Of a stretch of 64,000 nt of DNA, positions 48,701-55,944 are shown piece by piece; position 1 is the first letter of the stretch, and each line of letters starts with the position of its first letter. The notes below the pieces were generated by a model. The model saw only the letters and a list, made by a program, of their open reading frames with translations, had not been told where the DNA came from and searched no databases. The DNA is taken from assembly GCF_031456275.1 (NCBI RefSeq), contig NZ_JAVDUI010000001.1, forward strand, positions 186,001 through 250,000. Direction: 5' to 3'. This stretch comes from Falsarthrobacter nasiphocae. GTDB taxonomy: Bacteria > Actinomycetota > Actinomycetes > Actinomycetales > Micrococcaceae. Both the position numbers and the translations under genes were made by a program.

Positions 48701-49204
48701 GCCGATGAGGATCATGAACACGGGCACGAGCGGCAGCGTCACGGCCACGGCGATGGCCGACGGCAGGTCCGCGAAGGCAATCCGCGCCAGGAGGAAGATC
48801 GGGACCACGGCCGAGTTGACGGCGGCCGGGATGAACTGCGAGAAGTACGGCGTCAGGTCCCGCATGCCGCGCCCCGCGAGGGAGACGTCGGCGATGTCAC
48901 CTTGAGCGTGCGGCCTCTCAAGGCGGGCCTCAAGGAGACGACGACGGTGCGTCGCCGCGACGTCGGCCGCCGCCCGGGACGCGAGCCACGGCGTGGCCCA
49001 GGCCGCGAGCCCGCGCAGCCCGGCCCCGGCGGCCGCGAGGAGAAGAATCGTGTGCATGTCCGCCCGGCCCACGAGGCCCAGGCCGCGAGCGAGGGCCTCG
49101 GCCAGGGCGATGATGCCGACGGAACGGGCGGCGGCCGCCGCCACCAGACCCGCCTGAACAGGACGGGAGACTGGCAGCGACGGCCGCTTCGAGGAAGAAC
49201 CCAC
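45797..49204 (-). CDS. cydDC: CydDC fused heterodimeric ABC exporter for cytochrome bd assembly
   Basis: A 1135-residue fusion of CydD and CydC. The N-terminal half has six membrane helices (about 15-275) and an ABC domain with Walker A GPSGRGKSS near 380, signature LSPGEQRRLALARAL and Walker B LVLDEPTSQLD. A disordered, Ala/Gly/Pro-rich linker (about 550-605) leads to the CydC half: six helices, Walker A GPSGSGKST near 955, signature LSGGERQRLSVAR and Walker B VFLLDEPTAHLD. E. coli CydDC exports thiols and is needed for cytochrome bd maturation. GTG start 3 bp after cydB. Confidence 0.94.
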   Translation of the reverse strand: MGSSSKRPSLPVSRPVQAGLVAAAAARSVGIIALAEALARGLGLVGRADMHTILLLAAAGAGLRGLAAWATPWLASRAAADVAATHRRRLLEARLERPHAQGDIADVSLAGRGMRDLTPYFSQFIPAAVNSAVVPIFLLARIAFADLPSAIAVAVTLPLVPVFMILIGKYTAHRTADLSQAIRTLTDSVAELARGLAVLVSLGQAGRQRRGLERVSGEYTRKVMQSLKVAFLSSLALELIATMSVALVAVIIGIRLLSGDITLYAGLVALIIAPECYTPLREVGAAYHAAEDGQHALKRARGVLSESGPASRAADARIGASGAASPGAAPAQAGARAEGAEAGPASGWRIRGDLYRGERLLAPRLDLSIPTTPGLTAVVGPSGRGKSSLLAILTGLEAGQHAEAPRLDGDGTGPESLSVPQAPAFTEDTVRAELALYVGAAASLVPVARPLGLESLLDAPTSTLSPGEQRRLALARALLAAARRPGVPLVLDEPTSQLDGDNAAAVTRLLAEAAQERRVVVATHDLALAALAGETITIGGPSGDGSDTAPDEAGPGAHRPAETPTAAAEAPAAGGEAAGDGSDAHPQAGQPDKASTGSRAVPIWRERKVLLGVFLGIVSAGCAAALTALSGWLIVRASQQPAIMYLSVAIVGVRAFGLFRAVARYGERLATHEGMLSASASLRLRLWDALATSPAHWRSISRRDGGTALLISSVDAVRDAVPRAIIPAAGAAFVSLGTLVVFAVLAPEMLWIPVASVLVGGLGASWLAARADRRATAIMAEHDDWLSRRLGVLYRAAPDLAGGGASARAVGAFADEDARFGRALRQAARSRGLGALVVVAAQAFAAAAVVVQGQPGGEGGVPLEATAALALLMVALIDPFIALLDAVPQARAWRENEARLRAALADADAPDTRRPREYSEPLAGLGARELVLAYPSGPAIGPITSFSTPGAWTLITGPSGSGKSTYLDALAGFKAPDAGQIVTPSGRHSAHAPDAWVPATALGTVTWCPQDAYVFDAPVDSNLRLAREDLTDAEIRDALSLVGLGDMDPSRPAGPGGSWLSGGERQRLSVARGLVRGADVFLLDEPTAHLDHDGAARLVADLGEALRGRTVIVVAHGDFAQLAPNLPMARHEVSH

Positions 49205-49207
49205 GTA

Positions 49208-50251
49208 TCAGCGCTTGCCCGAGGCGGTGCCGGAGAGCACCTGGGCCGGGAAGTCGTGGAGCTCAGGGAGGTGATCCACATGCAGGCGCTTGCGGAAGAC
49301 CCAGTACGTCCACGCCTGGTAGGCGAGGACAAGCGGGACGCCGAAGGCCGCGACGCCCGTCATGACCGCGAGCGTGTAGGGGCTCGAGGACGCGTTCTCG
49401 ACCGTGAGGTTGAACGCCGGGTCGATCGTGGAGGGCAGGACCACCGGGTAGGCGGACACGAAGATCGACGACACGCCTGCCACGAGGAACCCTGCGAGGC
49501 CGAGGAAGGTCTTCATCTCCTGCTCCGCCCGCGCCATCATGAAGGCGAAGACGAGGGCGGCCGCCGCGACAACGACGAGAAGCAGCCCGACAACGTCCGC
49601 CGTCTTGATGCCGAGGAGAATGGCCCAGACGGCGGCGGGCGCCGCCAGGGGAAGGATGCCCTTCTTGAGCCAGGCGCGAGCACGCACCCGGATCTCGCCC
49701 TCGGTCTTGAGAGAGAGGAAGGCCAGGCCCTGCGCCACGGCGAACCCGATGACGGCCGCCGCGCCGAGGAGACCGTAGAGGATGGCGCCCACGATGGGGC
49801 CTTCCGCGCGGTCGCCGTTCGCGTTGATCGGCAGGCCCGTCGTCGAGAGCGCGAGCATGGCGCCGACACCGCCGGCCGCGACAAGGGAGCCGAGCATGAG
49901 CGCCCAGTCCCAGAAGTTCCGCCACGTCTCGGAGACGCCCTTGCCGCGGTACTCGAAGGCCACGGCGCGGAAGATCAGCGCCACGAGGACGAGCGTGAGC
50001 GGCAGGTAGAGGGTGGAGAACAGGGACGCGTACCACTTGGGGAAGGCCGCGAACGTGGCGCCGCCCGCTGTGAGCAGCCAGACTTCGTTGCCGTCCCACA
50101 CGGGGCCGATGGTGTTGATCATGAGGCGACGCTCCTTGTCCGTGCGACCGAGGGCGCGCAGCAGGATGCCGATCCCGAGGTCGAAGCCCTCGAGGAACAG
50201 GTAGCCGATCCAGAGGACCGCGATGAGAATGAACCAGATGGTGTCCAACAT
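49208..50251 (-). CDS. cydB: Cytochrome bd ubiquinol oxidase subunit II
   Basis: 347 residues with about eight or nine transmembrane helices. Typical CydB features: MLDTIWFILIAVLWIGYLFL, EGFDLGIGILL, GPVWDGNEVWLL and WDWALMLGSLVAAG. CydB has no heme ligand but holds the complex together. It starts 9 bp after the cydA stop. Confidence 0.95.
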   Translation of the reverse strand: MLDTIWFILIAVLWIGYLFLEGFDLGIGILLRALGRTDKERRLMINTIGPVWDGNEVWLLTAGGATFAAFPKWYASLFSTLYLPLTLVLVALIFRAVAFEYRGKGVSETWRNFWDWALMLGSLVAAGGVGAMLALSTTGLPINANGDRAEGPIVGAILYGLLGAAAVIGFAVAQGLAFLSLKTEGEIRVRARAWLKKGILPLAAPAAVWAILLGIKTADVVGLLLVVVAAAALVFAFMMARAEQEMKTFLGLAGFLVAGVSSIFVSAYPVVLPSTIDPAFNLTVENASSSPYTLAVMTGVAAFGVPLVLAYQAWTYWVFRKRLHVDHLPELHDFPAQVLSGTASGKR

Positions 50252-50260
50252 GGCGACCTC

Positions 50261-51835
50261 CTAGTAGGCGAACGAGAGGACGTCGCGCTTGGGCTTGCCT
50301 CCCGCTTCGTCGTCGGAATCCTGGGCGAGGAGCTCGGGCATGGCGCTCGGCACGCCGCCGCGCACGAACTTCACAAGGAGCTTGACCTCAAGGATGGCCA
50401 GCACGCCGTAGACGAGCGTGAGCACCACAAGCGAGGTGAGGATCTCCGCCGCCGTGACGCCGGATGAGACGCCCGCGGCCGTGAACATGAACACCTGGTC
50501 AATGCCGGAGGGGTCCGGGTTGGGGGCGACGACGAACGGCTGGCGCCCCATCTCGGTGAAGATCCACCCGGCCGAGTTGGCGCCGAAGGGAGCGAGAATC
50601 GAGACGACCGCAGCCCGCATGAGCCAGACGCTCTCCGGAACGGTGCCCTTGCGAAGAATGAACCAGGCGATGAACGCCACGAGCGCGGCGATGGCGCCGA
50701 ACGTGATCATCATGCGGAAGCCCCAGTAGGTCACGTACATGACGGGCACGTAGTCCACCTTCTGCCCGGCCCGCTCACCGTAGATCGGATTGTCGGGAAC
50801 GGTCGTTCCGTACTTCTCCTGGTACTCAGGGACGAGCGTGTTGACGCCCTTGACGTTCGTGTCGAAGTCACCGTTGGCGAGGAAGCTGAGCAGGCCCGGG
50901 ACCTCGATGACGGCCTTGACGTTGTCGCAGCTCTGGCCATCGCCAATCGGATTGACGGAGAGGACGGAGAAGCCGGTGCCGTCGTGGCACGCCGCCTCGG
51001 CCGCGGCCATCTTCATGGGCTGCTGGTGGAACATGAGCTTGGCCTGGAAGTCGCCCGTCACGGCCACGCCGGCGAACGCAATCATGGCGATGACGGCGCC
51101 GATGCGCGCGGACTTGATCCAGACCTTGTGATCCGTGGCGTCGCGGCCGGAGGCGCGGTGCTCTCCGACGACGACCTTGCCCTGGGCGTCCACCGTGTCA
51201 ATGCCGTCGCGGCGGCGGCGCCACAAGTGGTACCAGGCGATACCGAGGAGGAAGCTGCCCGCCACGGCGAGGGCGCCCGTGATGGTGTGGGCGAAGGCGA
51301 GGAGTGCGGTGTTGTTGGTCAGGACCGCGACGACGTCCGTCATGACGGGGCGACCGTCCACCATCTCCACGCCGACCGGGTGCTGCATCCACGAGTTCGC
51401 GACGATGATGAAGTAGGCGGAGAGCCAGGTGGCGATGCCCGCGGCCCAGATCGTGGCCAGGTGGATCTTCGGGGAGAGGCGGTCCCAGCCGAAGATCCAC
51501 AGGCCCAAGAACGTGGACTCCACGAAGAAGGCGAGGAGGGCCTCCATGGCAAGGGGCGCGCCGAAGACGTCACCCACGAAGCGGCTGTACTCGCTCCAGG
51601 CCATGCCGAACTGGAACTCCTGCACCAGGCCCGTGACGACTCCGACGATGAAGTTGATGAGGAAGAGCTTTCCCCAGAACTTGGTCATGCGCTTGAACTC
51701 AGGCTTGCCGGTCTTGACCCACACCGTTTGGAGCGCGGCGGTGGTCACTCCGAGGCCCAAGGTCAGAGGCACCATGAGGAAGTGGTAGACGGTCGTGATG
51801 CCGAACTGCCACCGTGCAATTTCGAGTGCTTCCAC
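50261..51835 (-). CDS. cydA: Cytochrome bd ubiquinol oxidase subunit I
   Basis: 524 residues with about nine helices. Heme ligands: H18 for the high-spin heme b595 in TTVYHFLMVP, H152 for b558 in SWMQHPVG and M376 in the FRMM segment (E. coli M393); proton/heme d glutamates E98 and E106 in MEALLAFFVESTF. The GRQPF segment near 430 corresponds to GRQPW. The Q loop between about 225 and 360 is moderate in length. It is a high-affinity, oxygen-reducing terminal oxidase. GTG start with AAGGAA upstream; it heads cydA-cydB-cydDC. Confidence 0.96.
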   Translation of the reverse strand: MEALEIARWQFGITTVYHFLMVPLTLGLGVTTAALQTVWVKTGKPEFKRMTKFWGKLFLINFIVGVVTGLVQEFQFGMAWSEYSRFVGDVFGAPLAMEALLAFFVESTFLGLWIFGWDRLSPKIHLATIWAAGIATWLSAYFIIVANSWMQHPVGVEMVDGRPVMTDVVAVLTNNTALLAFAHTITGALAVAGSFLLGIAWYHLWRRRRDGIDTVDAQGKVVVGEHRASGRDATDHKVWIKSARIGAVIAMIAFAGVAVTGDFQAKLMFHQQPMKMAAAEAACHDGTGFSVLSVNPIGDGQSCDNVKAVIEVPGLLSFLANGDFDTNVKGVNTLVPEYQEKYGTTVPDNPIYGERAGQKVDYVPVMYVTYWGFRMMITFGAIAALVAFIAWFILRKGTVPESVWLMRAAVVSILAPFGANSAGWIFTEMGRQPFVVAPNPDPSGIDQVFMFTAAGVSSGVTAAEILTSLVVLTLVYGVLAILEVKLLVKFVRGGVPSAMPELLAQDSDDEAGGKPKRDVLSFAY

Positions 51836-51864
51836 AGGGTTTCCTTAGTGACACGAAGGATTGA

Positions 51865-51883
51865 CTTCTACACGTCGTAGAAG
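51865..51883. promoter_or_regulatory. BlaI-type dyad in the cydA leader
   Basis: CTTCTAC (51865-51871), 5-bp spacer, GTAGAAG (51877-51883): a perfect 7-bp dyad. It lies 30 bp upstream of the cydA start and just downstream, in the direction of cydA transcription, of a TATGAT -10-like hexamer (minus strand, 51893-51898). BlaI/MecI repressors bind dyads with CTACA/TGTAG-like cores, so this is the best candidate for the repressor encoded next door. Confidence 0.65.
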
Positions 51884-51943
51884 TTTGCTTCCATCATACT
51901 CCGCGCTCCGCAGTGCCTCACATCGACCAGTGCGTCGACCCTC

Positions 51944-51976
51944 CCCCTTCTACGCGGCGTAGAGGGTGCTGTACAC
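51944..51976. promoter_or_regulatory. Second BlaI-type dyad and blaI promoter region
   Basis: CTTCTAC (51946-51952), 5-bp spacer, GTAGAGG (51958-51964): same geometry as the dyad at 51865-51883, with one mismatch in the right arm. A TACACT hexamer at 51971-51976 is a plausible -10 for blaI, 67 bp before its ATG. A repressor bound here would lie over the -35 zone and give autoregulation. Confidence 0.6.
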
Positions 51977-52042
51977 TAAGGTCCTAACATCGGGGCCGCT
52001 CTCGGGCGGCGTTCAGCCCCCACAGACACACGGAGAGGGACC

Positions 52043-52402
52043 ATGGGACATCTCGGCGACCTCGAGCGCGACATCATGAACCGCCTCTGGTCTGAGCCCG
52101 ATCACCCCCTCTCGGCCACCGAGATCAGGGACGCCCTCGCGAACGGCGGCGTCCGTGACGTCGCCGTGACCACGGTCCTCACGGTTCTCTCCCGCCTCGA
52201 GAAGAAGAACCTCGTCCGGCGCGAGCGCTCGGCCCGCCCCCACCGCTACTCGGCCGTTCAGGACCGCGCCGCGCACACCGCGGACCTCATGTCCGAGGTC
52301 CTTGAGGCCTCGGATGACCGTGAGGCCGCCCTCGCGCGCTTCGTCGGCCACGTCAGCGCCGAGGAGGCAGAGCTCCTGCGCCGCCTCCTCCACCAGCCGT
52401 AG
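52043..52402 (+). CDS. BlaI/MecI/CopY-family repressor
   Basis: A 119-residue winged-helix repressor. HLGDLERDIMNRLWSE is the usual N-terminus; LSATEIRDAL and VAVTTVLTVLSRLEKKNLV form the HTH, with the recognition helix around VTTVLTVLSRL. The C-terminal part (AHTADLMSEVLEASDDREAA) is the dimerisation helix region and protease-sensitive zone. In the classic systems a membrane metalloprotease cleaves or inactivates the repressor. GGAGAGGGA precedes the ATG. It is followed by an M56 peptidase gene and is divergent from cydA. Confidence 0.92.
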   Translation: MGHLGDLERDIMNRLWSEPDHPLSATEIRDALANGGVRDVAVTTVLTVLSRLEKKNLVRRERSARPHRYSAVQDRAAHTADLMSEVLEASDDREAALARFVGHVSAEEAELLRRLLHQP

Positions 52403-52441
52403 CCTGCGCGCGGACCGCCGCCGTACCGTGACCTCCGCCCC

Positions 52442-53335
52442 ATGATCCTGGCTGCCTGGGTCCTCGCGGCCGTGGCCATCGCCCTGGCCTGGCCCGTGCC
52501 GGTCCTCCTCTCGCGCGCCTCGTGGCCAGCCCGCAGGCCCCGCGCTGCGATGGTCGTGTGGCAGGGCGTGGGGCTCCTGGGCGGACTGAGCATGATCGGT
52601 GCCATCCTCGCGTGGGGCCTCGCCCCCTTCGGTCCCTCGCCTCTCGCTGCCGTCAGGCGCGTCGTCGGACTCACGCGCGATGGCGCCTTCCTGCCGCCCG
52701 AGGGGGCCGCGCACCTCATTGCCCTCGGCTGCGGCGCTCTCCTTCTCGCACACCTCGTCTTCACCCTCGCCCTGACCGGGCTGCGGATGCGGGCACGGCG
52801 TGCGAGACACCTTGCAGCCCTGCGGCTTGTGGCGCATGAGGCGCCGGATGAGCGGAACCGGCTTGTCGTCGAGTCCGCCCTTCCCCTCGCCTACTGCTTG
52901 CCCTCGACGGGCGGCTCGATCACGGTCGTGACCGACGGCATCCTCACGGCCCTCTCCCCGGCGGAGCTCGCGGCCGTCCTCGATCACGAGCGCGCGCACC
53001 TGGACCAGCGGCACGACGTGCTCATCTGGGCGTTCTCCGCGTGGCGCACCGCCCTCCCCTGGCTTCCGACGGCACGCCTGGCCCTCGAGGCGGTTGCCGA
53101 GCTCATCGAGTACCTCGCCGACGACTTCGCGGTGCGCCGCCACGAGCCGGCGGACATCGCCCGGGCGCTGCTCGTCGTCGCCAGCTCCAACACCGGCGCG
53201 CCTCACCCCGGGCTCGGGCACTCCGAGGGGACGACGACGAAGGCCGCCCTCAGGCAGGCCGCGGCTCCCGCCAGCCCGCTCGCAGGCCGGACGGTGCGCC
53301 GCGCGGCCCGCCTTCTGACACGGGTGACGGGCTAG
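52442..53335 (+). CDS. M56-family (BlaR1-like) membrane metallopeptidase
   Basis: 297 residues with about three N-terminal hydrophobic segments (5-25, 38-62, 90-112) and a peptidase domain with HERAH (H182, E183, H186) and a possible third ligand E223 in IEYLADDFAV. Unlike BlaR1 it has no penicillin-binding sensor domain, so it senses something else or responds through its membrane part. It sits 39 bp after the blaI-like gene. Its stop codon overlaps that of convergent parE. Confidence 0.9.
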   Translation: MILAAWVLAAVAIALAWPVPVLLSRASWPARRPRAAMVVWQGVGLLGGLSMIGAILAWGLAPFGPSPLAAVRRVVGLTRDGAFLPPEGAAHLIALGCGALLLAHLVFTLALTGLRMRARRARHLAALRLVAHEAPDERNRLVVESALPLAYCLPSTGGSITVVTDGILTALSPAELAAVLDHERAHLDQRHDVLIWAFSAWRTALPWLPTARLALEAVAELIEYLADDFAVRRHEPADIARALLVVASSNTGAPHPGLGHSEGTTTKAALRQAAAPASPLAGRTVRRAARLLTRVTG

Positions 53336-55437
53336 GCGTCGATCCGCTCCCGGTCCAAGTGCGAGGCGCCGGAGATAATGAACTCCTTGCGCGGGGCGAC
53401 GTCGGAGCCCATGAGGAGATCAAACGCCCGCTCGGCCGCCTCGGCGTGCTCGATCCGCACGCGGCGCAGAGTGCGGTGGGCCGGGTCCATCGTCGTCTCC
53501 GCCAACTGGTCCGCGTCCATCTCGCCCAGGCCCTTGTAGCGCTGGATGGGCTCCTTGATGCTCTCCCCCGCGTCCCGGAGCTCGCCCAGGCGGCGGTGCA
53601 GCTCCGCCTCCGAGTACGTGTACACGTACTCGTTCGGCTTTCCTCGGCGAACGACCTCGATCCGGTGCAGCGGGGGCACCGCCGCGTAGACGCGCCCGTG
53701 CTCGACCATTGGCCGCATGTACCGGAAGAAGAGCGTCAGGAGGAGCGTGCGGATGTGGGCGCCGTCCACGTCGGCATCCGTCATGAGGACGATCTTCCCG
53801 TAGCGGGCCGCCTCGATGTCGAACGAGCGACCCGAGCCAGCGCCGACCACCTGGATGAGGGCCGCGCACTCGGCGTTCGAGAGCATGTCCGCCACGCTCG
53901 CCTTCTGGACGTTGAGGATCTTGCCGCGGATCGGCAGGAGGGCCTGCGTGTCCGAGTTCCGGGCGTGCCGGGCCGTACCGAGCGCGGAGTCTCCCTCGAC
54001 GATGAAGAGCTCGCTGCGAGCGACGTCGTCCGTGCGGCAGTCGAGCAGCTTGGCGGGCAGGGAGCTCGTCTCGAGGGCGTTCTTTCGGCGCTGCGTCTCC
54101 TTGTGCTGGCGCGCGGAGATGCGCGACTTCATCTCGGAGACGACCTTCTCCAGCAGCAGGCTCGCCTGAGCCTTGTCCGCGCGGGATGTCGCGTTGAGAC
54201 GCGCCGAGAGCTCCTTCTCCACGACCTTCGCGACGATCTGCCGCACGGCGCTCGTGCCGAGGATCTCCTTGGTCTGTCCCTCGAACTGCGGCTCCGGGAG
54301 ACGCACGGTGACGACGGCGGTCAGACCCGCCAGGACGTCGTCCTTCTCCACCTTGTCATTGCCTGCCTTAAGGCGGCGGGCGTTGGCCTCAACGCCCTTG
54401 CGGAGCGTCTTGAGCAGGGCCTGCTCGAAGCCCGTGACATGGGTTCCGCCCTTGGGCGTGGAGATGATGTTCACGAACGAGCGCAGGTTGGTGTCATAGC
54501 CGACCCCCCAGCGCAGAGCGATGTCCACCTCGCAAGAGCGCTCCAAGTCCTCCATGCGGGAGGCACCGGCCGCGTCGATGACCGGCACGCGCTCGGTGAA
54601 GGACCCGTGCCCGGTCAGGCGCCACACGTCCGTGACGGCGCCGTCGACCGCGAGGTGGTCCACGAACTCAGTGATGCCGCCGTCGTGCTGGAACGTCTCT
54701 TCGACGGGACCGTGCTCGCCCGGGGTGCCCGGGCGGCGGCGCTCGTCGACGATCGTCAGCCGCAGCCCCGGAACGAGGAAGGAGGTCTGGCGGACGCGGT
54801 TGACGAGCTCGTCGAACTTGAACTGCGCGTCCGGGGTGAAGATGTGCGGGTCCGCCCAGTACCGGATGCGGGTGCCCGTGACGCCGCGCTTGGCCTTGCC
54901 GACCACCTCGGGCTCGCTCACCGAGGTGAACGGCTCGAACGGGGCGTCCGCGCGAGGACGGCTCCCGTCCGCGAAGCGACCAGGCTCGCCGCGACGGAAG
55001 GACATCTGGTACGTCTTGCCGCCGCGGTCCACCTGGACGTCGAGCCGCTCGGAGAGGGCGTTGACCACGGAGGCGCCCACGCCGTGCAGGCCGCCGGAGC
55101 TGCCGTAGGAGCCGCCGCCGAATTTGCCGCCGGCGTGGAGCTTGGTGAAGACGACCTCCACGCCGCTCAGGCCCGTGCGGGGCTCGACGTCGACGGGGAT
55201 GCCGCGGCCGTCGTCGTGCACCTCGACGCTGCCGTCCGCGTGCAGGAGCACGCGGATGTTCTGGGCGTGGCCGCCGAGGGCCTCGTCGACCGAGTTGTCG
55301 ATGATCTCCCAGAGGCAGTGCATGAGGCCTCTCGAGTCCGTGGACCCGATGTACATGCCTGGACGCTTCCGCACCGCCTCGAGACCCTCCAGGACGGAGA
55401 GGTGGCGGGCGTTGTAGGCGGAACTGGTCTGGGCCAC
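53332..55437 (-). CDS. parE: DNA topoisomerase IV subunit B (GyrB/ParE-type)
   Basis: 701 residues, the ATPase subunit of topoisomerase IV. The GHKL ATPase domain has EIIDNSVDEALGG, VHDDGRGIPVD and GLHGVGASVVNALS; the Toprim domain has VEGDSALGTARHARN, the PIRGKILNV motif and LMTDADVDGAHI. C-terminal IQRYKGLGEMDADQL is conserved. The length matches ParE-type proteins. Convergent with the M56 peptidase gene, sharing stop-codon bases at 53332-53335. Its partner is parC at 41841-44459. Confidence 0.94.
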   Translation of the reverse strand: MAQTSSAYNARHLSVLEGLEAVRKRPGMYIGSTDSRGLMHCLWEIIDNSVDEALGGHAQNIRVLLHADGSVEVHDDGRGIPVDVEPRTGLSGVEVVFTKLHAGGKFGGGSYGSSGGLHGVGASVVNALSERLDVQVDRGGKTYQMSFRRGEPGRFADGSRPRADAPFEPFTSVSEPEVVGKAKRGVTGTRIRYWADPHIFTPDAQFKFDELVNRVRQTSFLVPGLRLTIVDERRRPGTPGEHGPVEETFQHDGGITEFVDHLAVDGAVTDVWRLTGHGSFTERVPVIDAAGASRMEDLERSCEVDIALRWGVGYDTNLRSFVNIISTPKGGTHVTGFEQALLKTLRKGVEANARRLKAGNDKVEKDDVLAGLTAVVTVRLPEPQFEGQTKEILGTSAVRQIVAKVVEKELSARLNATSRADKAQASLLLEKVVSEMKSRISARQHKETQRRKNALETSSLPAKLLDCRTDDVARSELFIVEGDSALGTARHARNSDTQALLPIRGKILNVQKASVADMLSNAECAALIQVVGAGSGRSFDIEAARYGKIVLMTDADVDGAHIRTLLLTLFFRYMRPMVEHGRVYAAVPPLHRIEVVRRGKPNEYVYTYSEAELHRRLGELRDAGESIKEPIQRYKGLGEMDADQLAETTMDPAHRTLRRVRIEHAEAAERAFDLLMGSDVAPRKEFIISGASHLDRERIDA

Positions 55438-55611
55438 GTGAACTTCCTCGGGGACGGGAACTCAGCCGCGAGTACGCGATGAGCAAAACAGCGGCGCCCA
55501 GCGGCTCTCGGCGCGGGTCCGCATGATTCCATGGTATCTATTGCGATCCTCGTCCCGGGCCACGTGCCCGTCCGACGAGGACGATGTCCCCACCAGGAAG
55601 GCCCCATTCAC

Positions 55612-55827
55612 ATGAGCACCGCCCTTGCCGCCCCGACCCTGACAGCCAAGGACCGCTGCGACCGGTGCGGCGCGCAGGCCTACGTGCGCGCTGTTCTGAG
55701 CAGCGGCGGCGAGCTCCTCTTCTGCGCCCACCACGGGCGCGATGTCGAAGACACCCTGCGCCCCAAGGCCGCCGAGTGGATTGACGAGTCCGGGCGCCTC
55801 GACGCCGTGGACCGCTTCGACGACTAG
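55612..55827 (+). CDS. DUF7455 zinc-ribbon-like protein
   Basis: 71 residues. A short Cys/His-rich protein: DRCDRCGAQAYVRAVLSSG and LLFCAHHGRDVE give a CxxC...CxxH-type site. It is an actinobacterial family often found next to the sigA/parE region; function unknown. AGGAAGG precedes the ATG. The frame opens at 55531 but the upstream part looks non-coding. Its final 23 bp are duplicated just after the stop (see findings). Confidence 0.85.
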   Translation: MSTALAAPTLTAKDRCDRCGAQAYVRAVLSSGGELLFCAHHGRDVEDTLRPKAAEWIDESGRLDAVDRFDD

Positions 55828-55871
55828 GCACGCCGTAGACCGCTTCGACGACGAGCGAACCGGAAAAGAAC

Positions 55872-55905
55872 AAGGCGGCCGGCCCCGTGCGGGGCCGGCC
55901 GCCTT
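55872..55905. terminator. Bidirectional terminator between DUF7455 and sigA
   Basis: AAGGCGGCCGGCCCC (55872-55886) and its complement (55891-55905) form a 15-bp perfect stem with a GTGC loop, A-rich on the left and T-rich on the right. It can stop transcription from both converging genes. Confidence 0.9.
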
Positions 55906-55944
55906 TGTGTATCTGGGACGAGGCCGGAAGGGCCTGCCCTGGGG

